Positions 43,992 to 56,200 of a DNA stretch of 64,000 nucleotides are shown one piece after another; the stretch's first letter is position 1, and each line of letters begins with the position of its first letter. Source of the stretch: Planctomycetota bacterium (lineage in GTDB: Bacteria > Planctomycetota > UBA11346); contig JADGDD010000002.1 in NCBI GenBank assembly GCA_016745075.1, positions 449,881-513,880 of the forward strand, in the 5' to 3' direction. The position numbers were made by a program, and so were the translations under genes. The notes below the pieces were generated by a model. The model was given only the letters and a program-made list of their open reading frames with translations. It did not search any database and was not told the origin of the DNA.

Positions 43992-44618
43992 TTAAAAAGA
44001 TGCCTTTACGGTAACGGTTTCTATTTGTCCATTTTCTTTTGGGTCCCAAGAGCATTCTAGGATAACAGATGTAGGTGTTAAAGTACTCACAGTCCACGTA
44101 ATATCGTATGATTTCTTATGTGGCCACTCTGAAAGCTTTGCAGAGCCACTGCGTTGAGGAAGTGTATGAGTTTGGATAAGAGTATCTCCAATATGATACC
44201 AATCATTTTCATTATCAATGGAGAGTAGAGCGCTTGGTCGTTTTTTAGAAAGGGCTAGATAGTTCAGATACTTTATGGTGAGATTGGGAACAGGGGGAAT
44301 GTATGGAATAATAGGAGCTACTATGTTTTCTTTTTGTACGATTGCTTTTTTAATGTGTGGAGGGGCTGGTTCTGTTAATGGCTGAAAAACAATGTGGTCC
44401 CAACGTAGAGGGTTTGTTTCTCTGTGTTTGTTTGGGAAGTTATGTGTGTGATTTTTTGTCTCTAAGATATTTTCTTCAGTAGTGGGTATTGAAAATGAAA
44501 AAAGAGACCAGTAAATAATTACAGTCAAAAGAGCTAGACTTAGTAAGCCAGCTCCACATGTCCCCCAATACAGCAACCGTTGTGGATGGATGGGGTGGGT
44601 GTAGAGGTCTCGTAGCAT
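43992..44618 (-). CDS. Type II secretion GspC/PilP-like protein
   Basis: The first gene of the secretion operon encodes 208 residues: a short cytoplasmic end, a membrane helix (LLSLALLTVIIYWSLFSF, about 25-42), a proline-rich stretch (APIIPYIPPVPN near 115) and a beta-rich C-terminal domain resembling the homology region of GspC or PilP (LSIDNENDWYHIGDTLIQ). In T2SS, GspC links the inner-membrane platform to the secretin. The family call depends on position and topology more than on sequence. The ribosome-binding site AAGGTG lies eight bases before the ATG. Confidence 0.6.
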   Translation of the reverse strand: MLRDLYTHPIHPQRLLYWGTCGAGLLSLALLTVIIYWSLFSFSIPTTEENILETKNHTHNFPNKHRETNPLRWDHIVFQPLTEPAPPHIKKAIVQKENIVAPIIPYIPPVPNLTIKYLNYLALSKKRPSALLSIDNENDWYHIGDTLIQTHTLPQRSGSAKLSEWPHKKSYDITWTVSTLTPTSVILECSWDPKENGQIETVTVKASF

Positions 44619-44778
44619 ACGGCTTCACCTTGAGCAAATAATATGCCTAAATCATTCTAGAGGTGAAGGCATATTTGTATGCTAAGAAAGAGGAAGCAAG
44701 ACAGATCTCTGGGTAAAGGAGTTATTTGAATTAGCCTTGTATTAGGCCTATCTTAATCTTGTTTCAGGATCGAGACAT

Positions 44779-44811
44779 AAAAAGCCCAGAAGTCTGGCTT
44801 CTGGGCTTTTT
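44779..44811 (-). terminator. Strong rho-independent terminator, works in both directions
   Basis: AAAAAGCCCAGAAG pairs perfectly with CTTCTGGGCTTTTT around a five-base loop (14-bp stem, runs of A and T on both sides). It ends the transcript of the 45725 gene and shields the secretion operon. Confidence 0.95.
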
Positions 44812-44834
44812 ATGTTTCTGTATGAAGAAGGCCT

Positions 44835-45725
44835 TTAGTCGAGTGGAAGACGAGACAGCACCTGCTGTAACTGTTCTTCTAGCTGTGTAATACGGCTGTT
44901 TTGGTCAGCTATCTGTTTGTGTTGTTGAATAGTATAGAGTGTGAGTTCTTCTATCTTTTCCATTTGTCGTGTTGTCATGTCTTTCAATCCAAGTCCATTC
45001 TCTTTTATTTCTTTCTCAGAGGGTATACCTGGAAGGTGTTGTTCTGTTTTTAGGTAGCTATCTAATTCATCAAGAGGTGTTAATGTGTATTCGGCATCAA
45101 ATACATAGTCTGGCCAAGTATCTGTGGTAACTTCTACTTCATTGGTTAAAATGCCTTTTCTCGCTTGAAGTGGTGTTTGTATAACAGTTGCAACTCTATC
45201 TTTTTCGCCTCTCATGACAATATGATTGAGATAACCTGTTGCTTTGTTGTAGGTTCTCACAACTATGTTTGTGTGTTTGTTAGTACCATTGTGATTTGCG
45301 CTAATATAACACGAATTGCTAGGAACATCATCCCATCCATTTCCGTTTTTATTGTAATTGTTTCTCATGCCATTTGGATACATGTAAAGAAGTCCGTTGC
45401 CAAGAAAGGCTCTGTTGACGTTTAATTGTGTGTAAGAGCTACCGCCGTAGCTTTGTACTGTAATCTGACCGTAAGGGTAGTGATTGTTTGAGGTGCCTGA
45501 TATGCTCTTTGTTTTAAATCCCTGGCCACTGCTCCGAGGCGCAGAAATAAAAGATCCGTGTCCCTCAGTCTTTCCGTAGATAAATGCACCTTCTTGGGCG
45601 TTAAGATGTGGTAGGTAAACGGTTTCGTATCTGAGAAGGTCCTTGTAAGTTGCTGCAGAGATGGTTTCTATAGTGCCTAGCGTAAGCACTAGGAAGAGGA
45701 TTGATGTAGAGAATGTGTGTTTCAT
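44835..45725 (-). CDS. Secreted fibre-like protein with tail-fibre/S74-like C-terminal chaperone region
   Basis: This 296-residue protein has a signal peptide (FSTSILFLVLTLGTIETISA), a middle beta-structured region with many Gly, Ser, Asn and Tyr, and a C-terminus WPDYVFDAEYTLTPLDELDS, HLPGIPSEKEIKENGLGL, RQMEKIEELTLYTIQQHKQI followed by a coiled coil. That end is a common module of Bacteroidetes and related bacteria, related to intramolecular chaperone ends of phage tail spikes, and suggests a trimeric surface fibre. AAGGAG precedes the ATG. A strong terminator follows. I found no sigma-54 promoter upstream. Confidence 0.75.
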   Translation of the reverse strand: MKHTFSTSILFLVLTLGTIETISAATYKDLLRYETVYLPHLNAQEGAFIYGKTEGHGSFISAPRSSGQGFKTKSISGTSNNHYPYGQITVQSYGGSSYTQLNVNRAFLGNGLLYMYPNGMRNNYNKNGNGWDDVPSNSCYISANHNGTNKHTNIVVRTYNKATGYLNHIVMRGEKDRVATVIQTPLQARKGILTNEVEVTTDTWPDYVFDAEYTLTPLDELDSYLKTEQHLPGIPSEKEIKENGLGLKDMTTRQMEKIEELTLYTIQQHKQIADQNSRITQLEEQLQQVLSRLPLD

Positions 45726-45952
45726 TGTTCGCTCCTTGGTTTATGCGATGAGTTGATTTGTATGATGATAGTTGTGCTTTAGGTGGTTTATATTGTTTAG
45801 TGAGCACTATGCCAATTGATGTAATTGCTTATGTGTGCTTTATCTTTGTGGAGTAGTGGATGATGTCCTTTCCTTTGTTGCCCCTTAGGGATAGAGAGGT
45901 TTTGATTTGTCTATAACAAGGTGTTTTATACTTGGCTGCCCTCTTTTCTCAT

Positions 45953-46588
45953 TCATTCAAGTCCGTGGTCCATGTCCTCTGTACCATCTGATGTACCGCC
46001 TGTATCCTCTGTATAATTTGTGGTATCCGTGATCTGAGAGGATAGGAGGTTATTGACTTGGGTAGCTACTGTCGTATCAATGTTTTGCTTTATTTCTTGA
46101 ATGTTTCGTTCGCTTTGTCTAATTGATGTAGTAATTTGTTGTTTAATGAGTTTTTGTAATGCATCTTTTATTTGTTGAGAAGGTGCTCTCTGGTATGATG
46201 CAATCAGTGTTTGCATCTGTAGCTCTAAGAAAAAAGAATTGAGGAACTCAACCTCTTGTCGTTGTGTATCAGCTCCTTTTTCTGGGATGGCTGTATGGGT
46301 GCGCCAATAGCGTGAAACGCCTCTTATGGCCTCTTTGTAATGAAAAACGTCACTGTCTTTAAGGGAGGAAATGTGTGCCACTAATTCTGGCTGCAAGGTG
46401 TTGATGTGTGCGAGCGCTGTTTGTAATTCATCTTTGTTGAGGCTCTGGCTCACCTCTGTTTCCATGATCGCGTTGTCTATCGGCATGTTTTGATTAAACT
46501 TGTCTATGTCCTCTGGGCTAAAGGAATCAGCCGCTGCGAGGAGATTGCAGGCAAGAAATGGAGTAATGAGGGCAAGAGAAAATTTCAT
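45953..46588 (-). CDS. Secreted helical protein, sigma-54 controlled
   Basis: The 211-residue product has a signal peptide (KFSLALITPFLACNLLAAA) and a mostly alpha-helical mature part with coiled-coil character (residues about 120-185, QQITTSIRQSERNIQEIKQN), ending in an acidic Thr/Asp/Gly tail. I do not recognise the family. A sigma-54-type promoter lies 70-85 bp upstream and an AGGTCT element 100 bp further, shared with the divergent giant-protein operon, so it is likely a partner of that operon, for example a chaperone or a fibre subunit. AAAGGA precedes the ATG. Confidence 0.7.
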   Translation of the reverse strand: MKFSLALITPFLACNLLAAADSFSPEDIDKFNQNMPIDNAIMETEVSQSLNKDELQTALAHINTLQPELVAHISSLKDSDVFHYKEAIRGVSRYWRTHTAIPEKGADTQRQEVEFLNSFFLELQMQTLIASYQRAPSQQIKDALQKLIKQQITTSIRQSERNIQEIKQNIDTTVATQVNNLLSSQITDTTNYTEDTGGTSDGTEDMDHGLE

Positions 46589-46658
46589 ATAGAAGAGTCC
46601 TTTCGTGGACGATGGATGAAGTTAAATGTGAGCACTTTCTATTTACTTCTGTGGTTTA

Positions 46659-46673
46659 GCAATTTCTGTGCCG
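46659..46673 (-). promoter_or_regulatory. Sigma-54 (-24/-12) promoter for the 46588 gene
   Basis: On the minus strand CGGCACAGAAATTGC matches TGGCAC-N5-TTGC in all bases but the first. Transcription would start near 46647, about 60 bases before the ATG. Confidence 0.65.
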
Positions 46674-46775
46674 CGTTTGGATGCTAATTAAAAATCTTAT
46701 GATATGCATGGCGGTATTACATCGTGAGTTGGAATGGGGATGATTTACGCTGTTTTGAATGTTTATTAAAGAGCC

Positions 46776-46797
46776 AATATAGGTCTATTTAAGGACT
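46776..46797. promoter_or_regulatory. AGGTCT element, copy 1 (activator site candidate)
   Basis: AATATAGGTCTATTTAAGGA and two more bases equal the copy at 46954 in 19 of 22 positions. It is about 100 bp upstream of the minus-strand sigma-54 promoter. Confidence 0.55.
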
Positions 46798-46953
46798 GCG
46801 ATGTCTCGTTCATGGGGTGAGATTTGCGAATCTTTTGTGCGATCTGTTTATCTTTAATTAGATATTCCATATTTTATATTGACTGGTGGCGTTAATGAGC
46901 GGATCGATATTGCATGGCGATCCGGAGCGTGAGTCATTGAGATGATTTAAGAT

Positions 46954-46975
46954 AATATAGGTCTGTTTTATGACT
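46954..46975. promoter_or_regulatory. AGGTCT element, copy 2 (activator site candidate)
   Basis: AATATAGGTCTGTTTTATGA with CT following. It is about 130 bp upstream of the plus-strand sigma-54 promoter at 47106 and shares ATAGGTCT-R-TTTTATGA with the element before Hint effector 1, 18.5 kb away. Confidence 0.6.
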
Positions 46976-47105
46976 ATTAACTATTCTTTGATTAGATAAG
47001 TGTTGATTGCTTTCCCGTGCTGTATGTTTTGTTTTACACGATGTTATGAGTAAAGGTGGCTTACAAAGAGAACTCAATGATAGGCTGAGAAGTGATGTTT
47101 TTTTT

Positions 47106-47121
47106 TGGCATTATCCTCGCT
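47106..47121 (+). promoter_or_regulatory. Sigma-54 (-24/-12) promoter of the giant operon
   Basis: TGGCATTATCCTCGCT fits TGGCAC-N5-TTGC-W with two substitutions and the strict GG-N10-GC spacing. Transcription would start near 47132, about 125 bases before the chosen ATG. Confidence 0.6.
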
Positions 47122-47255
47122 AGTGTCGTATTAACGCTGTAACTGAAGAAATGCATTTTTTGCCAAAGTAAGAATTGAGTAGAAAGCCAGATGAAGTAAG
47201 CAAATACAAGGACGATAGTTTTTTATATGGTCATAAAAGGGGTAAGGGGTTCCTG

Positions 47256-50200
47256 ATGAAATTATTTTACAATCTTGCATGTATGGTTCTAACGCATGCG
47301 ATAACGATGCATACTTGTGTGGCGGAAACTTTCAAAGACGCGAGTGCTGTGTTGGATGGTATTACTGTCAAGAAAGGACAAAGCGAGACATCTTATTATA
47401 AAGAGCATGTAGGGATTGGTGGGGGGACTACTATTGCTGTTGATGGATCTTTAGATGTCATTGCAAATTCATGGATTTTAATTCAACCACCCTTTCATGC
47501 AAAATCAGGGTCATATTTTCGTGCAACAATAGATCGATCATATTTTACTCCACAGGTAGGCGATGTTACTGTGAATATGAGTATAGATAACAAAAATTCT
47601 CTGTCATATAGTTTGGTTATTCCGTTGTCGTCTCCTGAGTATCCGATGAAAAGAGAATGGCGTTTGAATGTGGAATCCATAAGCGCGTTAAAATATGGCA
47701 CAGTTCATTGGTCAGATAGTACAGCCACACAATGGGGTGAAAATACTTTAATATATACCGTGAATCCTGCCTCCATGAGTCTTGTGTGGGAAGGTGTTGA
47801 TTCTTTTCAATATCGTGTTGAAGATGAACACGGCAATGTGAGCGCATGGGCTACAGTAAGGATAGAGATAAATGCAGAAGAATCGAGTGGGGATGAAGAG
47901 GTCGTTCATGAAAAAGGCAGTTACTCGTTTGTCGATGGGGAGAGCAGCGACTCGTGCCCCGATGCCGATCTTGTATTAGATAATGAGTTATATGATGACT
48001 TTCGTGATAAAGCAGATGGAAGCTATTCTTATTATAACACGGTTGCTATCTGCCATAAAACACAAGTTAAGGCTGATGGGTATCTAGATGTATTAGCGTT
48101 AGAAAATATCATTGTTAAGCCACCTTTCCGAGTAGAAGCAGGTGGATATTGTCACTTGAAGGTAGGAGACGTAGAATTTGGGCCACATGCACAAAATATT
48201 TCTTTATTTGCAATAGCTGGACAAGCTGCACCAATAAATCTGGCACTTATTTTAGCCTATCCTGAAGAAGAGGGGATGAGCTGGGATATTGATATATCAA
48301 AAGTGAATGAGGTATTAAAGTATGGTCAGGTAGCCTGGGCAGACCCAAGTGCTCCTCACTGGGAACCAAACACACTGTTCTATACCCCCAATGATTTTGA
48401 AGAAGAAGGCTTGCAGAAAGAGGCCGATATTTCGTATCGAGCACGTACCTCAAAAGGTGTTCTCGGTAATTATGGAAAAATTTCTATTGAAGTACGGAAT
48501 AGTAACGTTCCGCCAGTTCTCTATGTAGACATTGAAGGAAACGATAGTTTGTATTTTATAATAAAAGAAGAGACCGAATCAGTTTCTTTCCCCCTTGCTG
48601 TTAAAGAGTCTCCTGTCTTTGATGCTGCAAACGTGAATCTATTTGGTTATGACCAAGACCTTAATGATAACGATGATGTGTTCTTATATTTCTACGATAG
48701 AGAGACGGGTGAACATACCACAGCACGAGAGGTATACACACACACAGGTGCACGAGCAAGGATAGACAGAGAAAGAAAAACGATTACGTATTTTGCGGAA
48801 GGGGAATATAAGAAACAAGATGGAGATTTATGGGCCTTCGATAACCAGGATGAAGTGCCAGTCGTACTGATGGATTTATCTGGTACCTTAGGAAATAAAG
48901 AAATAATCACTATTGAAATTGAACATCAAAACAAACTTGCGGAGGTTGTTATTACAGAAGTAAGAGAATTGAATACTTATAATAACAGTGTGAATTTTGT
49001 TAATAACATTGATGGAATAGAAGGAAGTTTGGGTAGAGATCCTGCTCCTTTTATTATAGATGAAGAAACAGGACTCAAAAGACTTACAAGAAAAATACGT
49101 GGGAGCAACGGTACCGTGGTGAAGGTAAACGGCCTGATGGTAGATGCAGACGCTCCATATACAAGTGAATGGGGCTTGGCCATTGATAGTAAAGAAGACA
49201 ATGATCCAGCAGATAAAATGATTAAATGGATTGATAACTTCGGAGTGGGGTACCAGGATGAAAAAGATTTAACGATCGGATCCACTGATTGGGAGATACT
49301 TGTTGCTACCGACCATCTAGAAGCAACAGCAAAAAAGAGTATTTATCCATTCGCTCATGGTATGACACCAGGAGTACATAAAATCACGTTGCAAGGTAAG
49401 GATGCGCAAACAGGAGAAACTGTCCAAGATTCTGTTATTGTAGAGATGAACCGTTTGATGACGTTCATCCCAGACGCGAATGACCCAGATGAGAAGACTG
49501 TTTCTATTGACACGCAACAACACGATTGGATATATAAACGATATGTAGATGGGGTTCGTGAGGTGCATAAGACCTTGAATCAGCAAGTGTATTATATTCA
49601 ATCTGATGCGCTCAATGAAGAATCATTAACAATGAAGATACGTTTTGATGATGATGTTCTGGTGGGCGGTAATCAGCGTGTTTCATATAGAGCCATCACA
49701 GCTGATCATAAAATACCATTTGACTACAGGGAACTCAGCCAAACAGGGTCTCAGTTGAATGCAGCAGAGGAAGGTGTCTTGGATCACATTGGTGAAGACA
49801 TGTTGCTTCATTTGACGATATCTCCCAAAGAGGCTTTTTCGGATTATGAGAGTATTGAGCAAGCAACATATTGGGATAAAGAGAATCGTATAGAGTTTAT
49901 TCTTATAGATGATTTTGATGAATGGACGAGGGCAAGTGTTTATTTCCGCGTTAATCACGCACCGGACATTCATCTATTACAGATAACCCCGACTCTTGGG
50001 CAAGAGGAATCTTTCTCAGTGATTCCAAACGTTACCGATAAGGAGGAACTTGTATGGAACTGTGCACAGATGATAGAATTACAGAACTCAGAGGGAGAAG
50101 TTGTTTATACGCAAACACTTGGTGTCAATGGAGTGTCATTATTTAGTATCTCATGGGACCTTTTATCTGATGTATCAGCAGAGTATACGCTTGTGTATCG

Positions 50201-53200
50201 TATAACAGATACAATGGGTGGCGTCTCTGAAAAATCAAAAATTATTACAAGAGGCATGGAAGGTTCGTTACCGATTATGCCATTTTTAGCGCAAGGTGTG
50301 TATGAGGCATCAGACACAGCTAGTAAATTAAAGGGTATTTATGACGGTACTAATCATTCTGCAAAAGATGACGTTTCGTTTACCGTACCCATTATAGATC
50401 CCGTTGTTATTGTTGGCCCAGCATGGCGTGACTCAACAGGTACAGGTATTACAGCGAGGGAACTATGTGTACCAAAAATTGATTTTGCAACGTCAGGTGA
50501 TTTTGCAGATACTGTGGGAGAACAGGTTGTCAGTCGAGGCTTCGAGATGAAAACAGCTCAATTGGCCCATGGTGGAAGTGGTCGTACAAACCGTGTTCCG
50601 TACGTAGTGGGAAGTAAAGGCCGCCTTGCTAGAAAAGATTCCGGCGGAGTAGAAAAACAAGTCTTTGAGTTTGGTATGTACGACCTTGATCCAAATAAGA
50701 TTCTTGATGAGAATGGAATACCGTATGTGGATGAAGTCTGTAAAACATTGATTATGAAAGACCGTTCCCTAGAAGAAGGGGGGATTTTTGGTAAGTGGCA
50801 ATCAGTTGCTTTTTCAGAGCCGATGCGAGAAATACCACAGGTATTTGTTACGATACAAAATAGCGCCGCTCAGAATGCTACTATCATTACGCGTATCCGT
50901 AATATTACCACAGATGGGTTTGAAGTTGCGTTATTTGCGGCAGAACCAAATATGCTTCCTCGGTATAGCAAAGAAACATCTCGTGTTGTAGATGCAGATA
51001 ATTTGGTTGCGAGTGATTGGTATACAGAAATAGCAGCATACTCAGATGAAAAGAAGCGTGTTTACTATGATGAATGGCAGCATGATCGTACTTACTATAT
51101 TGCTAATGCTCTAGCTAATGGATTTGCTATACAGAAAATTGGATGGATGGCAGTGTTTACTGAAGAGGGTGCGCCCACTGTTCTAACAGTTGATGGTCCA
51201 GTTACTCTTACAAAAAGCAATGAATCAAGTTACCAAACAACACGTTTTCGTATTGATGAAGATGCTTATTACGGAGATTGGAGCTGGATTCATAATGGAA
51301 ATACAGCATATGGTCAAATAGCAAAACCTTTTGATCGTAGAGAGAAAGGTAAGACAACCACTTTTTATGATGACGAAAGTGACCATTTCGGAGAAGAGAT
51401 GATTACTTCCTTAGAATTTGCTGGTGTGACAATTGCTGGAATGACAACGTGTAATGATGAAGACCCATGCGTATTGAGGCAAGGACATTTCCCCAATATT
51501 TTCACATACGGAAATGCCAAAGCCTCAAGCTATGTATATGATGCCTCATCTGCTCCTTATGCGTTGCGTGAAAGTGAGTTGCATATTCAAAAAGACAGCA
51601 TTGTTATTCTTGGGCCACCAACAAAATGGGGTGATTCAGATACTGGGCAGGTGTATGTTGAGAACAAGAGCGCAATCGTTGAAGAAACGTATAATTTTCA
51701 ATTAGGATTCCAAGAATGGAATAACCATGACGGTGCTCATTTAGTGACTGAACAAGTGCCATATCTCACTGTTCCACGAGGAGTGTGGCATAAACAAACA
51801 GACGCCGGTGAGCGCCTTACATTTATAGCGGGTGAATTTAGAGTGACAGGTTCACATCTGCGTAAAAAATACTCATACAGGGGACATTCTCGGTATGTCT
51901 ACGATGATGATGCAGACGGTTATCCTAAAGATACAGATGTAAATTGGATGGATATTCCATTCCCAATTGATGCAGAGACTGCGCAAGTACTGGCAGACCC
52001 AAAAACAAATGTGTATGTCTTTTTAACACGGACAAGTAAAAATGGACGTTTTTTAAATAGGGACAAGAGAGGTTCCTATGCAGATAGTGATGAGGCAGTT
52101 GTCCCTATCATTCAGCATATCGGTTCCTTAACTGATGGGAAATACGGTATAAAAGTAGGAATAAGGGAGCAGGAAGAAGAAATGCCTCAATTATCATTAA
52201 CGGATTTTGTGAGAGATGATGAAGGGGGAATTCTTTGGAATGTTACGAGCGGTGGTTATAATAATCCAGAGCTTCTTCTCCAAACAGAGCGTCCTGTTTT
52301 TGGTTATTTATCGAATGGAGGTAGTCCTGCTCCAAATCATGAAGAATTCAATTATCTAGCTATTGCAGTTCCAAGCGAGATGAGTGGACCAATAGACATT
52401 GTTTTGCAAAGTGGTGAAACCTGTACGATTACACTTGAAGCAATGGAGAGTAACTCACAGGAAAATGATTGTATATGGCCGGATGGGAATGAAGGGCCTC
52501 AATTCCTCATTGAACAAGAGCCAAGTTTGGCTGCAAATGAGGAAGTGGAAGCAGAGCACCTTGCAGAAACATTACATGTATTGAGAATTAAGGAAACGGC
52601 AGATGAAGAGACTATAGATTTTGCCCAAGTAGCAACAGCAAGAGACCTTGATATTATTGACCTGCGAAACATGAAGCCTCATTGGAGTGATGGTAATGTA
52701 GAGGAAGATACTTATGAAGGACGAGAGTATACGCTTAATATAGAAGAAATACGTGACTCTCTTATGGAAAAGGTGGTTCGTTTGCAAGCACACGTACAGG
52801 TGGATGATCAAGACTATCTGCAGTGGGTTGCTGAACGAGAGCTAGAACAGAAAAGCGCCTATGATGTAGATGGAAATGGATATATTACAAAGGAAGAAAG
52901 AAGACCATATTGGATGCCAGTTGTTGAGCTTGGCTTTGATAGTGTTGCAGACTTTATGAATACAGTGAATGAACATAAAGATGGTGGTATTTACGGGAGG
53001 TATGATCAGTTCACCGATCATGATAGCAACCCAGATACACGTGTTATGCGAGATGGATACATAACAACGGAAGAATTGGAAGAAGGCGGTATACTTGATA
53101 CAGAAACAAACAGTGTTTTAGTTGAGTATCTATGGGTGGTAGAATGGCGCTTAGATATTGAAGCTAATAGTAATAGCGGCTATTCAGGATGGAGTCAGAT

Positions 53201-56200
53201 TGGGTTTCTGGGTACAAAGCCTGGGTATTCCATTCGTTATACTCAGCTACCTTCAGATATTCTAGATTTTAGCGCAGGGAGGGTATCCATGGATGAACAT
53301 CTTATCCGGTGTGTTGTTTTTGATGGGTATTATCTCGCCAATGGAGATACAAATACAACGCGTCATAACACAGGTTCACGAGCTCTGAGTCAGTATAATC
53401 GAATGATTAAAAAAGGCGAGGTGGACCTTGTCCAAAGAGTGAAGGTGCATGGATTAATTCCATCAGATAATAGTAAAATGGATGTTACCTATCGAGGAAT
53501 TACATCTATTGGGCCAATAGATAGTGAAACAGGTAATCCCCAGACATTGCGCATGTCGTGGGCCTTAAATGAAAAGTATGATGAGAAGCCAAAGGAAGAA
53601 AATATACAATATACAGCCTATCATGCCGCTTTTCCAAGAACGACAAAAAACTATGACTACCAGTCCGGTCATTATTATAAGGGTATTATCGTTAAATTAG
53701 ATGGTGAAGACATGGGAACCAGCCGTGTTTTCAATAGTCAGACTTTAGACTGGGAATGGAAGGATGACGGAACAGCAGTCATGCAAGATAATGAAGAATG
53801 GGTCACTAATGACCGAGCCCCACTCTTTTATGGCTGGTCAACATCGACTCAAAACGGCATACGCGAGTGGCTTGAAACTATTAATAGCAAACTGGGCGGT
53901 GATCGTTGGGTTTCATGGAATGATGTTCCTGGACCAGATGATACTGTAAACAGATATTATGAAGATGGATCACAACGTATGGCATATGAGCCAGAGGTAG
54001 AGCTGATGTGGCAATGGATTAATGGTACTACGGAAGAGACAGTCAAAGCAGGTGCATTTATGGAAACATTAGAAGAGAAAGGGTACGTAGAGTTACTGAG
54101 TGGTAGTTTAACAATCAAACCTACCATAAGAAAAGCATTAATACTGGCACATGCACTGGAATGTGAATATGATGCTACAAGAGGATTCCTACATGTAACA
54201 GTGAACCCAGATGAGTATAGAGCAAACGGAAAAATATTCTTTGACGTCTATAATACCTTTGCCGCTGCTTACAATGACGGAAAAGAACAAACTCAAAAAG
54301 TAGCGGAATACTCTTCTAATGATCGCATGGAATGGGATGCTATATTTGTGTATGCAGAGGATGATCATGGGTATATGGGCGCGAATGTTCAAAGCATGTC
54401 GTTACTTAGAGCGGCAGGTTCTCAAAGTGATGATTGGATTACTATCAAGAAAAATATTTCAACCCAAAAGGATGACCACAGTTATGCTCCACTTCGAGAG
54501 GATGAAGACACGGCTACTTATGATTTCACATGGCGTACAGATCAAGATAAAAGCGATGATCTAGAATGGAATAATGATCACGATTGGAAGATGGGAGATT
54601 TTCTCCGCTTCGAGGTTAGTGAAGTTGATACTGGTGGCGTTGCACAGCGATTTAACTTTAAGATGATAGTTGATTACACCAATTATGGCCGTGAGGAATT
54701 CAAAAATTTAGCTCTTTCGGAATGTTTTACAAGTATCTCTTATGGAAGTGATAGCGATGGTTGGGAGCAAGTTAGTGTAGAGGACCTTGCTACAAGTGGA
54801 AGAGGACAGAAGTTTTATGCACAAAGATATGCAAAATACTTAGATCCAATCCTCCATGCCGAGGATCGAACTCTGACAGACCGAGCTGTTGAATGGCAGG
54901 TAGACAAATCTGTATTACATGCCGCCGCCGCTAAAGCGGTGGAGTATCACAATGAACGGCATCCTGAAGAAGAACGGATTTCTTTAACTGATGAAGTACC
55001 GTTAACATTGAACTTTGGCATCAATGGTAATTGGAGACATAAAGTTGAATATGGGGTGATGAATCTTAAATATTCTGATCGTGAGTATTTTCGTCATGAC
55101 TACGCCGCAACAAGTTTCATCGTGTATGCGAGTGCGGTAACAGATGATAGTGCAGTCACTATAACATATTCTAAAGATGCAGGAAATACCTGGGATGATA
55201 TTGAAGGCGTTTCGACTCGAGGGCTAACCGACTACAGCAAGGTGTTGATTCGCGCAAGAGTTTTAGGAGTTACTGGGGAAGCTCTGCCAAGTGCAGAACA
55301 GCATTGGTTTATCGATGGTGCCACGGAAGTATTGCAACTAGATAGTTCAGATATGTATAATGGTATCTCTTTAGAATCTTTATTAGAACAGGTAGAGAAA
55401 GATAACAATACTACGATTTCGAAGTTTGCAGGATGGAAGGGGCGCTTGCGCGTAAGCAGTAATGTAGAGATAGGAGTTGCATCAAATGGCAATATGGAAA
55501 TAGCGGAGCGTCAAGATGAGCTCTCTCTAGTCTGCTGGCCAGTCAAGCCAAATGTAAAACCAAGTATGGTTCTTAATCCAATCGAAAATGAGGGTGTGCT
55601 GACAGGGTATAAAATTAACGTCAGCGATGACGGGGAATTGGGAGTAGTCACCTATAAACTTATCGATGTGGCTACAGGAATAGAATTAACAACAGGAGAT
55701 ATTTCAGTTGATACGGATGGGGAAGCACAGCTCCTCTTTGCGGATCTGTCGAATGAATATACGAGTTCTACATGTAAAATAGAAATTTCGATAGAAGATG
55801 CACAAGATGCAGATATAATATCGAAGACTTGTGCATTTATGCTACCACAACAATGGGCTCTCACGAGTGTAGCAGAACCTATAATTGAAATTACTCAAAA
55901 TGTAACTGATAATGGTGTGACAGTGCGCACCTTAGACCCCTACACTGGTGATCCTTTATCAGCTGATTTTAGTTCAACAACGCTTGTATCTGAAGGAGTA
56001 TTGAGTGGAGAGAGCTGGACACCTCCAAGTGATTGGACAGATGGCTGGCATGCCGTGACTGTGACAGTAGATATTACTGGATTAAATCACAAAATATCTA
56101 ATGAAATAGATATATGGCATGGGCCAGTAGATGATAGATGGGTTATAGAAACTGTAGGTGGAACGTATACACTATCTAGTGGCGAATTAGAGAAGGAAGA

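Larger units (their letters stand above)
46589..47255. other. Divergent control region
   Basis: The region between the 46588 gene (minus) and the giant operon (plus) contains a sigma-54-type promoter facing each way and two AGGTCT elements between them. A TTG at 47175 extends the downstream frame but is not a likely start. No other gene is visible. Confidence 0.7.

Noticed and set aside
44634..44648. Sigma-54-like sequence (AGGCAT-N5-TTGC on the minus strand) before the secretion operon
   Set aside because: The predicted transcription start (about 44622) would be downstream of the AAGGTG ribosome-binding site and only a few bases from the ATG at 44618, so it is probably coincidental unless the gene start is misplaced.
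47175..47255. Upstream extension of the giant protein from a TTG
   Set aside because: The ATG at 47256 has an AAGGGG site and begins a standard signal peptide; the extension would bury that signal 27 residues inside.
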